64,000 nucleotides of DNA from Laetiporus sulphureus 93-53. Lineage: Eukaryota; Basidiomycota; Agaricomycetes; Polyporales; Laetiporaceae. The stretch lies in contig NW_024468510.1 of the NCBI RefSeq assembly GCF_001632365.1, positions 1,771,804 through 1,835,803 on the forward strand, in the 5' to 3' direction. Both the position numbers and the translations under genes were made by a program. The notes below the pieces were generated by a model. It was given only the letters and a program-made list of their open reading frames with translations, was not told the origin of the DNA and ran no database searches. Within the stretch, counting starts at the first letter, position 1, and every line of letters begins with the position of its first letter. This document shows, piece after piece, positions 21,943 through 34,792 of the stretch.

Positions 21943-24500
21943 TCACTGAACATCAACTTCGTCGTCGACAGTCTTGCTGACGGAATCGCGACGGAGCCGA
22001 GCACCATCTCTGCCATCGATGCTGGAACTGCCAGCCTGAGGCTCTTCATCAGCAACCTCGAGCGCCCTCAGGACCTGGTCGCGGCGTAGCCACTTGTTTT
22101 CAGGAATGAAGTACCAACTAAGGATGCCAAAAATGGTGACCGCGCCGAGGATGACAGGTGCCTGAGTGCACAAGAACCTGTCAGCTACAGCTAGAAAACT
22201 GAATGGCAAGCACTGACGAAGTTAAATGACTGAGCGTCGACTGGGAAATAGAACGGCGAGATTTGAACCTAGCAGAGCGATCTCCATTAGCTCTTTGCTG
22301 CTAGCAAACGCAATGAGGCTCTTACCGCGAAAATTAGGCCATTGAACAGTACGGCGATAATATAGAACGGCTTCCTCCACCTGCCCAAGTAGAAGTGCGA
22401 CGACTTGAAATCATCCGGCGTTGCGATCAGACGCAGCAGTGCAATCAAACCGTACGCCGCAGTGGTGGGAATGGCGCCCGCTGACGTGAGGGAGGAGAAG
22501 GCGACCGAACTGGGCAGGATCGTGCATAGCAGCGCCGCGGCGAAAACGAACATGACGGTGACGGCGTTACGAGGCTGGCGCTGCGCGTCGACCTGTCCAA
22601 TCCATCCAGAGAATGGGAGTACACCGTCACGAGCGACAGCGTAAATCAGGCGGGATGCAGCGACTATGGAGACACTCGTATTCTGCGCGGATGCATAAGT
22701 CACAGTAATCGGGAGTATGACAACATGCAACGTACAAGAATAAGTCCAAGCGTTGCGAGAATTGTCATGAAGATACTTCCGCCTTTGCCGAGCGCCATGG
22801 CGTAGATCTGGACGAATGGTTGCGGAGCGCCCAAGGAGAACAGCGTGTCCAAATCTGGCGTGCAGAAGAGGAACAGAATAGTGGTGGCGAATCCAAGGAC
22901 ACCCGTGGCAATGCAACTGTACAGAATCCCGCGGCCGGCGATGACACTGAAGCGAATCCATTAATGGCAATTCATTAGTTTATCGGAGAGGAGATCTCAC
23001 CTAGCATGCTTCGTCTCTTCGGCAACGTGCCCAGACGCATCGAAACCAATCATAGTCCCGGCAGAGTACAGGCTAGCAATCGGTTAGCTACGTTGGTCAA
23101 GACACGTTGGTGAGGACCTACAAGCATAAGAGGAAGTTCCATGCAGGAGGAGCCCCAGTGTCGTTGTCTGAGTGATGCAGTTCTATCAGCGACGTGAAGC
23201 TACAAAGATGGAAGCGCACATACAAACAAGAGTGAACACATCCTTGCGCGAGCGGAAACCATAGGACTTAGACACGCCGATCGGAAGCCAGATAAGGCAA
23301 AGAATGAAGTCCAGCATGTACAAAGCCATTGAGAACTTGAATACGGCGGAGTACATCCTCGGGGGAAGGTAATTGATCGCAACTGCGACAACCAGGCATC
23401 CCTCTGAAATCGCCCAGACGAGAGAGCGCCATTGAATGGTGTCGTTCCCGACACCACCTGGGTAGTTAATGTTATACACTACCAGTTCCGAGACGATGTA
23501 GTTAGCCGACGCCTGGTAATGTGTTTCGTTGGGATAGTACTTCGCAGACGACTGATAAATGTACGTACCAGGCAGCAGTAAGCAGCGAACGTCATCCAAG
23601 CCGTACACGCCCACCAGGCAACAATGAAGCCGAAAAAACGTCCATGTTTCGGGCCGGCACTCTCAGCACTCCAGACGTAGATAGACCCGCTCAACGGCAA
23701 GGCAGAGCAGATCTCAGCCATGACGGCCGCCGTAATGAACATGCCAATCATCGAAATGATGTAGGTGGACCTGCGAAGCGCATATAGCCATCTTGGTAGC
23801 ACTCGGAAGAACAGCAACACGTACCATGTTGCAGCGGGTCCGCCGGCTTGCAACCCAAGAAAAATACCAGCACTGATGATAACGGCGTCAATAAAATAAG
23901 GAACCGCAAATTGGGATCAATGCTCACCGGACGCCTCCGATGAAGTTGAGAGCAACAAAGCTAGCCGCAAAATTCTCTACAAGGCTCCAACTACGGTGAA
24001 GTTGCTGTAATAATGCAGTGATCGCATCAGAGCGTCGAAGAAGAAAGTCTCATTGAAGCTACCTGTGTGTATCCGAGCTTTTGCTGAGAAAGACAAAGAA
24101 AAGTGGTCAGTAAGCTCTGTTGGCACCCCCGCTGCTGCAGGGGCGATTAGAATACGGTGACACTGGGGGGCTTCCCTACGCAGGTATGAGCGCTGTTCAG
24201 GTTCAAACGGTGTGATCTCAACCCTCGCTGATCATCAGCTCCCTCCGCTCGAGTTGGTCATTATACGAAATGGCCAGCAAGCCGGCGAGTAGCATCACAA
24301 CGAGGATACCCGTAGCCGTTCCAGTCACCATGTACTGAAGATCGACGTTACCGATGATACAGTCACAGCAAGCCCTTCCCCCGCATAGTTCTTTCCAGCT
24401 GCACCATCGTAATTACCAGCTGAATCTCGTCTTCGTCGCCGAGCGAGACACGCTCGCTGTCGATCTTCGTGTCGATGATGTTTACGGTTTCGGTGTTCAT
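21943..24500 (-). CDS. APC-superfamily amino acid/GABA/choline-type permease
   Basis: A plasma-membrane or vacuolar permease of the fungal amino acid/choline transporter family (relatives include Uga4 and Hnm1). Exon 1 (24417-24500) encodes a hydrophilic tail, MNTETVNIIDTKIDSERVSL. A 21-nt exon (24063-24083, QKLGYTQ) follows, then the first transmembrane part, SWSLVENFAASFVALNFIGG. Later exons give TYIISMIGMFITAAVMAEI, the family block CSALPLSGSIYVWSAESAGP, then RFFGFIVAWWACTAWMTFAA. The consensus loop TMIGFDASGHVAEETKHAR, the block SVSIVAASRLIYAVARDG, FSSLTSAGAIPTTAAYG and FYLGRWRKPFYIIAVL follow. About twelve membrane segments are expected. The C-terminal tail after SWYFIPENKWLRRDQVL is acidic and Ser-rich. 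Stop at 21943-21945. The substrate cannot be read from the sequence. Confidence 0.88.
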
Positions 24501-24718
24501 CTCTCGCATGAACTAGAAGCAAGAAGCAAAGGAAGAGGGAAGAGAACGATGCAGATTGAGGAGCGAGGTACGGTATAAATACAATGCGGTTATGTAAGGA
24601 TTCCACACGAGTCACTCAGGCGCCATGATCGCGATCGTGCGCCCAATGCGACAGTCCTCTCCTTGAAACAGGTACAGATGTTCATTGATAACATGAATTC
24701 ATGTACAATCAGATCAGC

Positions 24719-27700
24719 TCATTGGATGTTCAGACGCTGCGTGAGATCGAGCACGTCAGTACGCCATGAGCAAAGGAACACCATACGGCAGCACTCACAG
24801 GCTTCAGTGCCTTGATAAGGAGCCATTCGTCGTTGCTTACGTCTTGCTTGAAGGAAGTCTGGATCTTTGTGAGCACCGTCCAAGGCAAAAAGAATCAATG
24901 AAGACCGACCTTCAGGACATCAATACTTTGTCGCGTGATATGGCTGTAGAGCTCGTCCTTTTCATCGAAATGCCGCCCAAACATCTTTGCCGACTGGTAC
25001 ACAGCGTGTTCGATCTTCACAGCAACACCGCCGCCAGCTTGAGACTTCTTCACAATCTGTGCGAAATGCTCAGTACTTATCGGATCGGAAGGAAGTCTTC
25101 AGACGAAACTCACGTCTTGTGTCTTGTGATTGATCTCCAGCGAGGTACTACGTTCAGTTCAGTAACAAGTCGGTTGAGCGAAGTTATACATCGACATACA
25201 TTCGTCCGAGGTCAATGATTTCCTTCTTTTGCGTCTCTGGGTCGACCTTGATGACACATAGCGGCGTGCCCACCCGCAACGTGCCATCCAGAATATCTAC
25301 ACCCAGGATGATAGGGTCACGCTTACAGAAGGCAGCGATGATCTTGAGCCTGCATGGCCAGACTGCCTGGGGAGCGGCGTCGCGCCGCTTCGCCTCCGTG
25401 ATCTCGTTGTTGTACGCCGTGAAGGCGTCAAACAAGTGGTAAATAATGTCCGCTGTAAGAACCTGTTCAGCGACCGAACGTTGCGTACGAAAACTCCGAA
25501 GTGCCAACCTTTGAACAGACGAATACCCATCTCATCCGCGAGCTTCTCCGCTTCCTTGTCGACCGGCACATCGAAGCACAGAATACATGCAAGCTCCTTC
25601 GCCTTCTCCAGCATGGTGGCCGCGCGCATGATATCCTTCTTGTGAATGGGACCGATGTTGATACCGGAGACAGGGATCTTGCTCGACTTGAGGAAGTCGA
25701 GCAGCGCTTCCAGCGAACCCAGTGTACTCGCCTGCACGCAGACGCCGCGTCCGGACTTGTCAATCGAGTTAAGTAGGGTCGTCAGGTCGGACATGACCTC
25801 GTCCATGAGCTCCTCTTCATCGTCATCGGGGCCAACAACGAGCAAGCGGGAACCGGCAATTGCCTTCTCCAAATCCGGAGCCACGAGCTTGACACCGAGA
25901 GCCGCCTTGACCTCCTTGTGATGGACGTACGCCGACTGATGAAGTATAAATTGTCAGATTCAAAGCACAATCTGCCTTGCAATGCACTTGCCTTGATACG
26001 CAGTTCACGAAGTGGCTGAGGCGTGAGCAGCGCACGGATCTGAGTCACGATCGGTCCGTTCAGACCACAAACAACGATCTTGTCACCCTCGTGCAGGATA
26101 CCGTTCGAGAGGACCACGTCGATAGTCGTCCCAAGACCCTCGATGACCTTCACCTCAAGCACCGTACACTCCAGCTCCGACAGGTACATCAAGCTGTCAC
26201 TCATGCGCTGCTGAGTGAGGTTCACGAGAAGCATGATCATGTCCGGTACACCTTCGCCGGTGATAGCGGAGGTTGGCACCAGCGAGACGTTGCGCGCGAA
26301 GTTCTTATTCTCGTAGTAGAGCACGGCATTCAAACCCTGCTCCGCGAACGCGACGATCGTCTTCTGCACACGATCCTCAAACTCACGCTGCACGGAGCGC
26401 TTCTGCTTCGCGAGCGAGCTGCGGAAATCATTGTCTGGCGTGGCTTCCCAGCCATACATACGATCGATCTGAAAGAACATTAGTCGATGGTGCGTACGAT
26501 TCACAGCAGTCGACGAACCTTGTTCAGAGCTACGATGAACGGCGTCTTACGATCCCTGAGCAATCGGAGCGACTCCAGTGTCTGGGGCTCAAGACCGTGC
26601 TGATCAAGGAATCAGATCGTGCGATTAGAATAAGGAAGACGTTCGGGACGTACCATGATATCGACCACCAGAATGGCAATGTTACATAGCGAGCTTCCAC
26701 GGGAACGCAAATTCGTGAAAGACTCATGACCGGGGGTATCGATGACCAACAAGCCAGGAATCTTGTATTCCTGCGAGCCATCCTGTGAAGAAACACAGCA
26801 TGAGCAAGTCCGTGAGATAAGCAAACCAAGAAGAGCACGAGCCTTGTTGAGGATAGCGGTCTTCGTCTTGATCGCGTCGATGGGGAAGTAGGTTGCGCCA
26901 ATCTGCTGCGTGATACCACCCGCTTCGCCTTCCTGCACGTTAGTTTGCCGAATCTACACAGCGCACCAGACGATGCCGTCAGCAACTACCTTCGCACAAA
27001 GCTCGTTCACGACTCACCTTGTCGAGCAACTTCGTCTTTCCCGTATCGACGTGTCCCAGGATGCAACAAATCGGGCTCCGCAAATTATCCTTCGACCTCG
27101 CCGCCAGCGCCGCCTCGTGCACCTTCGCCCGCCGCTCCGCAGCCTCCGCCTTGCGTTGCGCCGCCATCTGTTGCGTCTTCGTCATCCCATCCGAGTCCTC
27201 GCTTGACGACTCATCTTCGCTCGATTCTTCCTCTTCTGACGATTCCTCCTCGGAGCTCTCCTCTTCTGACGATTCCTCCTCGGCCGCCGCGCCATGACCC
27301 TTTGCTGGCGCGGGTGCGGCTGCCGCCTTCGCTGGTACTGCTTTGGCTGGCGCTGCTTTAGCTTCAACAGCACGTTTGGCTGCGCCATTAGCTGCACAGA
27401 AGCTTCAGTAAGCGATGTCCTTTGCAATGCAATGCACCAACAGACTTACCAGCCGACTTCTCCTTCGGCGATTCAGGAGCCTTCTCTTCCTCTTCCTCAC
27501 TGTCGTCCCACGACTCCTTCACGCCCTCCGCAGGCTTCTCCTCGTCGCTGCTCGCCTCCCAGTCGCTCTTCACGCCATCTCCCTCCGGCTTCGCCTCCTC
27601 CGGCTGGGGTGCAGGCTCAGGTGCAGGCTCAGGTGCAGGCTCGGGCGTGGCGGGCTTCTCCTCCAGCGCTGGTGATGCCTCCCTCGTCACGGGTCCACTT

Positions 27701-29273
27701 TCCGTCGTGCTCGTAGGTGCTTTCTTCTTCCGGCCGCCGTAGACGACCTTTTTCGAGGCCTGCCCACCGGCTTGCTGCTGCAGGCCCTCGATCTGCACGC
27801 CGGATGCGAGGAGGGCCTGCTTGCGCAGCTCGGCCATACGCTGCTCTTCCTTCTGCTTCTTGGTGAGCAGCCGGCCCTCCTTCTTCGCTATCTCGCGCTT
27901 AGCCTGTGTAAAGTGTAAGAGATCTCCAGTCCAGGACGCCTGCGGGGCCGATTCAGCGCACCTTCTCCTTCTCCTTCCTCCGCTGCTTCTCCTCCTCCTT
28001 CCTCTTCGCCTCCTCCTCCGCGAGCCGTTCCTCCTCCTCGATCTTCCTCTGCTCTTCCTCCTCCCTCCTCCTCGCCTCATCCTCCAGTCGCTTCTTCTCC
28101 TCCATCAACGCTTTCAGTGCGCTGATCGCTATGCCCTTCTTCTTCCCTGCGGCAGGAGCTGTGGTGGGCACCGCCTCCTCCTCCTTCTTTGGCTTCTTTT
28201 TCTTTTTCTTCTTCGACTCGGCCTTGCCTCCAGCCGCCTCACCCTCGCCCTCGCCTTCCTCCTTCTCTGCAGGTAGCGGTGCTGGTGCTGGTGCAGGTGT
28301 CGTTGGTGAAGGCGCCTCTGCCTCAGCAGCTTCGCCTTGTGCAGCCTTCTTCGCTGCCACTTGAGCCTTCTTCTTGGCCTGGAGTTCCATGAGCGAGAGC
28401 GAACCTAGGACCTGCGAATCTTACGTGCCTTTTCCCGCTCTTTCTTTAGCTTTTCTTTCTCTTTCTTGGAGAGAACTTTTGGTCCTTCCTCCTCAGCGGC
28501 GCCCTCCTCGTTCTCTTCCTCTTTCGCCGTAGCTGGTGCTGGTGTCTCAGCAGGTGCAGCCTCCTCTTCCACAGGCGCTGTAGGCATGATCAGACAGTAC
28601 CGTAGTCAGAACCGCAACCTAACGTACCTGGTTTCTCCTCCTCCTCTTCCTCTTCATGCGCCTTGCTCTTCTTTGCCTTGCCCTTTTTGCCCTTCTTGCT
28701 CTTCTCCTTCACCGGGCCCCACTCCTCGTCCGCCAGCTCCTCCGCTGTCATCTCCACTGGCTTCTTTGGCGCACTGATGTCTCCACCAGCTGCCGCATCC
28801 TCCCTATCGGAGCCTTCGCCGGGCGGCAGTCCGTCCTGGAAGGACACCTCGGGTGCTGCCTTCTTTCCGCCCTTCTTCTCCTTGTCCTTCTTCTTATTTT
28901 TCGCGGAGGCCTTTATAACAGACTGTATAGATAGTCGAATTTGTAGGCATCAGAATGACCAGCCTTAAATACAGTCACACATACCATGAGCCCACCAAAG
29001 TCTTCCTCCTCCTCGGCGGCCGCATCGCCATCGTCTCCACCTAATGCAGCGAAAGCAGAGAATCCTCCCTTCCGCGGCTTGATTTCATCCTCGGGTGCCT
29101 CTCCTGCATCTTCGGGTGGTGCGACGTTGTTGCCAGCGACGGACGTGCCTGCTTGCTCCCTGTAGGAGTACCAAAGTGAGAGATCTCACAGGATCTAGAG
29201 CTGACTGATCGCGCACCAGAAATCATCATCGTCCTGTTTTTTTCCCTTCTTTCCCTTGTTCTTGGGTGCCATT
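24719..29273 (-). CDS. FUN12: Translation initiation factor eIF5B (IF2 homologue)
   Basis: A cytosolic GTPase that promotes joining of the 60S subunit at the start codon. The start at 29273 gives [19 protein letters not shown]. The N-terminal half (exons about 27200-29273) is a highly charged Lys/Glu-rich region with long coiled-coil-like runs, several Ala/Pro/Glu repeats ([12 protein letters not shown] near 27600-27650) and acidic Ser-Glu tracts. These low-complexity tails are usual in the family. The GTPase domain follows: P-loop [14 protein letters not shown] near 27045, switch region [26 protein letters not shown] (G3, His included) and [10 protein letters not shown] (G4). Domain II reads [18 protein letters not shown]. 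Domains III and IV run through [18 protein letters not shown] and [19 protein letters not shown]. The C-terminus is [18 protein letters not shown] at 24719-24721. About 1,200 residues and at least ten introns. Confidence 0.95.
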
Positions 29274-30007
29274 TTGGTTAGTCAGTGTGATGTGTATGTA
29301 AGAAACTGGGCGAGGTATATGAGAAGCGGAGTAAAGAAAGCTGGGGGGGGAGGTGAGCACTGAGCTTGCGCGACCGAGGAAAAGTGAGCGCGCGTGATCT
29401 GATCGGGACCCATGTGGGTGCTCTCGAGTCTCCTGCCGTAACTCGCCGTTCATTTCTCCTGCAAATACGCTCAACGCTGTTTGTTGCCCATCTCTGTCCA
29501 ACGATATGCCGCCTGACTGTAATCTGGAAAGCCTACGAGAACGAGAAGGAGGTGCTTGATTCGTTTCATGTGAAGGCTCAGCATCGAGACGATATATAAT
29601 ACCTCTCGTTTGCTTCAGACAAGGGCAGATGATCTCAGATGACGTATACGACGTGTGTTATGGAGTGCACCCTACAAGTCGACTGTGCGTGAAGGTCGTA
29701 CGTTTCAACAATCTGAAAGCGATAGGAATACCAGGGCATTTGAAGGTACGTTTGAGTTTTTTGTTGCTACGCATCGCGATCGGATCATCATCGGAACGCA
29801 TAGATATCTGAATCTACGTGTACTTGGACAACCGTGCGGCTGCAATGACCAACAGCCTGAGCCTGCTCCAGCTTTACTAGCCTCAGTCACGAACTCATTG
29901 TCTACTGGCGCGTCCCTGATCGAAAATCGACAATCCGACGGGATATACTTGACATTTTCGGGCTACAGACTTCTAGGTTACATAGAGCGGATATCGACCA
30001 CAGCTGC
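29274..30007. other. Intergenic, no gene seen
   Basis: 5' flank of eIF5B and 3' flank of the dioxygenase gene. A plus-strand frame at 29366-29599 has no motif. Nothing else was seen. Confidence 0.5.
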
Positions 30008-31533
30008 TTAGAATTCGATCCTCTTCTTGAGACCGAGCGCTTCTCGTCTGGACTTCGACGACGAATCAAAATACGGCCTTTCTCCAATCGACACTACGCG
30101 GTTGCCCTCTCGGTGTGCGTCATAGTCGCGGGTCACTTTATCACAGAATATGTCAACATTGATCAACGGTACGCGGAACCAGCGACTGACCGTTGTGCAA
30201 ACTTGCTGAGTTTGCCCAGATGGCCACATCGTTCCTGAGTATCGAATACCACAATTAGTTGACTACAGCACGATCGAAGAAGTTGTATCTTACTTTCGCC
30301 ATTTGAACCGGACCTGCAGGTCGTGGTTCTCGGTAATCAGTCGGTGCAAGTAGTCAAGCGTGATGTCGGATTCATCCTTGGTGATCCCCAGAATACGTTT
30401 GGTGAAGCTGATGAACGCGATATACGTTATAGCCGACCCTTTAGCCAACAATATGAATTGGAGCATACTTCTTGTTCACGAAGACAGCCTTCCATCCGGT
30501 TACTGGGTTCGTTCGGATGACGGGGTGGATAGCTTGCAGAGTATCCCCGACGTTCTCTGGGTTTCCTCGCGGGCCCTCTTGAAAAGTGTTACCGGTTCTG
30601 TGATAATGGTTCAGGTACATTGTCAACAATGTCACGTTGCAACGATGCTGATAGACTTACGCCTCCACGTAGATCTTGAATTTCTTCGCGTCGTGAAGCG
30701 CGCTGAGTCCCTCCAAATACTTTGCAAACGGCGGGCTCAGCCGGTCATATGCTTCATATCCGCTCGCCCAAACAGTGTCCCCGCCATTCTCGGGAAGAGT
30801 ATGTATCTTCAAGATCGCGAAATCCGAAGGGACTGGCTCGAAGGTGATGCTAGATGAACACGTCTACGTTTAGTACATCACGGTGATTGCGATCAGCTTA
30901 CTCCGAGTGCCATTCCCGACTCGCGAACTGCGAGATGTCGAGCTCATTTTCCCATTCCTTCTTCCTATAGCATGGTGAGTGAGATAGGGTGAAATGGATG
31001 ACTTTGACTGAGACGCTCACTTGTCCTTTAGCGAGGTTATGACAGATATCTCGAGCCCAAGTTCTGGCGAAGGCTGAGTGGTGGGATGGATATGCAATCC
31101 TGACTCCTTAGGACGACCAGACAAAATGCCGAGCTTGTTTCCCAGCTTCATAGAGGAGTCAGCATGCTGCAGATAAACAAATCGCGCAAACGCACCAGCT
31201 TCTGCTGCTCGACAGTGATATCCTGGTTCCTGAAGAAGGCGACGTTTCGCTGTGAGACTATCGGGTAACGATAAGCGCATGCCGCCATTGTGATGGATTC
31301 ATATCGAACTTACCGATAATCGCAAGCTCTCGGATGAGTTCGTCGGCATTCTCGGCGTTCAGCAGATCGCTGAGCTGGACGTTCGGGTACTCGCGTCCAA
31401 GCACAGATGTAAGATCGACGTATTCGTACTTGTCCAAGGCACCAGTTGGGATCAGCGGCACCGTCGATGTGCGCACCGAAAGCGAGCCAGGAGTCTGGGA
31501 CTCGGCGAGTGTGGTAGTTTGCGTGCTCGACAT
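30008..31533 (-). CDS. TauD/TfdA-family 2-oxoglutarate-dependent dioxygenase
   Basis: A non-heme Fe(II)/2-oxoglutarate oxygenase related to taurine and sulfonate dioxygenases (yeast Jlp1 type), which release sulfite from organosulfonates; related fungal enzymes use other substrates. The first exon has YEYVDLTSVLGREYPNVQLS. The next segments are VSQRNVAFFRNQDITVEQQ and KLGILSGRPKESGLHIHPTT. The iron site is visible as the HxD pair in REWHSDITFEPVPSD and a distal His in AIWANSASLHNVTRDYD. GGDTVWASGYEAYDRLSPP lies between them. The oxoglutarate-binding Arg is expected in the REGNRVVSIGERPYFD block. The protein ends REALGLKKRIEF, TAA at 30008-30010. About eight introns, all in frame. Start ATG at 31533; a TATA-like box lies 64 nt upstream. 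Confidence 0.92.
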
Positions 31534-31596
31534 AGTGACTGTTCCCGATTATGGACGACGAGGACTGACTTGTGCGAAGTGTACAACTTCATCGCA

Positions 31597-31602
31597 TTTA
31601 TA
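31597..31602 (-). promoter_or_regulatory. TATA-like box of the dioxygenase gene
   Basis: TATAAA on the minus strand 64 nt before the ATG at 31533. Confidence 0.45.
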
Positions 31603-33305
31603 GGCCTGAGTGCCATGCTGAATTGATGCCGCTATGTCGCCTCAGCCTCTTATCTATGGCATAAGAGGGTGCTAATATTCCGCAGAGATGTCGCAGGATA
31701 GGTGTTGATGTCGAACAGACCGATAACCATTCGTCATATGCATTCCCTCTGCGTTCGGAACCTCGCCTCCTAATCTCCGGGCCGGTGCGGTGCGTTCGTC
31801 GTTGCTTGTTGGAAGTCGTGCCGTCTGACCCCCTGTTCCCAAGACCATAATATGACGCCTTCTACGAATCTTCAGCGCAATAGGTCGCAATCCCTGAGAC
31901 GTGTTGATGTGTGAGCCTGACCTAGTACGAAGGTGTGTTTGCTGCAAAGTCGACAAGAAAACGTCTGCCGATGAAAAGATTGCACGAGCAAGTGTATTTG
32001 ATGATGTCGTTCTTGCAAAAGTGAGTGTACATCGAAACGATAGGATGTGACACTTACATGCCGTGGCTGCATCCCGGGTGCGTCGTGATGAATGTCGATA
32101 ACACCAAGTCCCGCGCAGCAGTCGCGCTGGGGTTTGAGTCTCTTGTGTAGAACATCGTGTGGATTCAGGCAACCGATCTGAACACCAATTAAGCATATCC
32201 GGACAGCCGTCACAAATGAAGGATCAGACTGCGTGTAGCAACTCGGGCTGACTCACAAGTATGGGACTACGGCCCTCAGTAAGTGGAGCAAATCTGCCAG
32301 ACGGCATTGACAATGGTATTCCTCATGAAAGAGAAGGATCATCTCTGTGCTAGTGGCACGAGGGGCTGAGAATCCCTAGCTTGCATAGTCAAAACTAGTG
32401 GAAATACGAGGAGAAGAATATTAAGCCCTGCCTTGATCTACTGAAAAGACGTGATGGGGGGAAGAGTAAGTCGCTTTCACGAATATCCGTGGGTCCACCA
32501 CAGCGCCCACGCACCTTCACTGTGTTAAAGACATCGGCATTAGAAATGTTGCGGGCACGGTCGCGGACCACGGAGTCAAAGGTGCCGACCCATAGTGCGT
32601 CCTATTGACAGTTCTTATTCACCCAGATGGGAACCATGCATTTGATTACATGCAGGGTCGGACACCGTGGAAAGCCGATGTTGGGGATGAATAGAAGAAA
32701 TTGCACTGCACTTGGATGAATGTTTCGTCGTCCGTGGACGAAGCGCAGATGCATGCAATGACCCAAATCGGGCTTCGGACCTTTCCTCATAAGACAAGAA
32801 ATGTCGAGGTGCAGAGGACAACGTGACCGCGCTCTCAAAACCCCATTAGCTTAGTTCTTGGACCACTCCGACTTTCAATTGACCTCGAGGTGGCCCGGTA
32901 CCTTGGCATCCCGTACAGATCTCACCGTAACATACGTTGAGACTGCGGATGCGTCACTTCGCGGCAAAACTACCATATGGATTTGATGAAACCTTTCTCT
33001 CGGCAGCGTAGCTCGCGCTCTCACTACGTTCGGAGTCGGTGGTTCCCAACCACGCGGCCCGATTTTATGCGTATATATATCGCGATGGTCTCTGGGTTTG
33101 AGTGCAGGCAATTGGGTCGAGCGCGAAAGCGATCGCATTTACCGAAGAACAGGTGAGCTATTGGTGCTATTGTCGCTATTCCTCGGTTTGTATCACTATT
33201 TAGTGCTGCATACCGTGGAGTAAGGAATTCAGGAGCATACTCACATTTGTTTCGCAGTATTCTCCAGGTTCACTTTTATCTGTACCTTCTTACACCAAGT
33301 TCGCC
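31603..33305. other. No recognisable gene
   Basis: Minus-strand frames near 31672-32213 (up to 174 codons) lack family motifs and have no consistent splice pattern. The right end holds the promoter of the Cry-like gene, with a TATATATAT run near 33071-33079. Confidence 0.45.
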
Positions 33306-34792
33306 ATGGAGGTCGCATCTGTGTCAGTTATCTGCAGATACCACTATTAACAACGACTGATCCACACCTCAGAGAGATCAAGGCCAGCGCGGAAGTGCAA
33401 GCATCGACCGCAGTGGCAATATCGAACGACGATATTCTCAATGCTCTCAAAGCGGTCGTCCAGTTCGGCCTCTCGCAGATCCCCTACGTCGGCAAGCTTA
33501 TCTCCGCGCTAGTAGGGGTCCTCTGGCCATCCAGTGGTCCTTCAGTGTGGGATCAAGTTAGGGAAGAGGTCGAAAAGCTCATAGACCAGAAGATCACCGA
33601 TGCGATCTTCAGCCTGTTGAAAGCGCAGCTCAATGGGCTCGGCGACGCGCTGAAGCTCTACATTAACGCGGTCAAGTCTGGAGGCTCAGCCCTCATACGC
33701 ACCCAGTTCGTCGCGACCAATACAGTCTTCGTCGCAGCGCGCTCCAGCTTCCAGAACCCCGATTATCAATGGGTCCTCTCCCCGCTTTTCGCGATCTTCA
33801 CCCAGCTGCACATGACACTCCTTCGCGACTGCGTGCTCAACGGCGAGGACTGGGGTTGGACGTCTGCCGAGTACCAGACGATTGTCGATCAGGCGTCCCA
33901 GGCGACGAAGGATTACATTGCCTATCTCGACAAAGTCGTCGCCGATAAGGAAGCCGATCTGAAGAAAGGAGCACCTAGCAGCCCGGGGAAGCACAAGACG
34001 GACATATGGCAATATTGGCAGGCGTTTAACCAGCAGAAAATCGTCCTGATCGACGATTATCGCTTGCTCCTCGTCTATCTCGACCCCGTCACGCATCCGA
34101 AACCAACGTCTAACATCCCGTTCAAGGACGTCTACAGCCGGGCCTACGGAACGGCCGATGACTGGGATGCGACTGCGAGCGGCTGGGCCAGTTCAGTGAC
34201 GACGCCATGGGGCAAACCTCTTGCAAATATCTCCAACATCAAGATCGAGCTATTCAACTACACCCCTCGCGTTGTCGACGTCAACTATCCAAAGGGTGAG
34301 GGTCCCGCACTCTGGGGCTCCGAGACGGATCGCAAGGATACTACTGGCATCATCGCTAACTACCAGGGTGGAGTTGAGAAGTACACCGTCGAAATTCCTC
34401 GTCCTTCGTCAGACAAGACGTACAACATACAGAAGGCGTCAGTGAAACAGGGTAGCATTCCGCTGAACGTCACGCTCACGTTGGACGACGGCACCGAGAA
34501 GAACCTGTGGAACCGCACGGATCTTGGTGGACAGACATACGTAGTAGAAGTTCCTGGGCGCATGCTCACGACGTTCAACATGTGGACGCGCAGCTGGTAT
34601 TACAACAACGATCTTGGCTGTATCATTTTCGGGTTCAGCCGCGACCCGAAGGCCGTGCCGCCGCAAGCCTACGATGCGTTCTACGTGGGCGCGATCGGCG
34701 AGCCGGAGATTCCAGCGACCTACTCCGTTTCTTCGCAAGTCGTCGAACGGCGTCTGGCGTTCTGGAGCGAGGTCGACGCCTTGAAGCCGTAA
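33306..34792 (+). CDS. Cry-like protein with delta-endotoxin N-terminal domain
   Basis: A two-exon gene (33306-33322 and 33373-34792) coding for 478 residues. Its N-terminal third resembles domain I of bacterial insecticidal crystal proteins (Endotoxin_N, Pfam PF03945), a seven-helix bundle that can insert in membranes. Visible signs are the hydrophobic IPYVGKLISALVGVLWP at residues 42-58, the conserved SGPSVWDQV just after it, and amphipathic helices to about residue 230. The C-terminal half is rich in beta-prone and aromatic residues (KIELFNYTPRVVDVNYP, GGVEKYTVEIPRP, TFNMWTRSWYYNNDLGC) and may replace Cry domains II and III. No secretion signal is visible. The start was chosen because the 17-nt first exon and GTCAGT donor restore the frame. 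Similar proteins are annotated in several mushrooms and suggest old transfer from bacteria. Activity here is unknown; the gene looks intact. Confidence 0.85.

Noticed and set aside
24240..24334. Stand-alone small membrane protein gene
   Set aside because: It has an in-frame acceptor directly upstream and lies wholly in a permease intron; an alternative exon is the more economical reading.
27294..28968. Plus-strand Ser/Pro/Leu-rich frames opposite eIF5B
   Set aside because: They are reverse readings of the Lys/Glu-rich eIF5B N-terminal half; the minus-strand protein is the conserved one.
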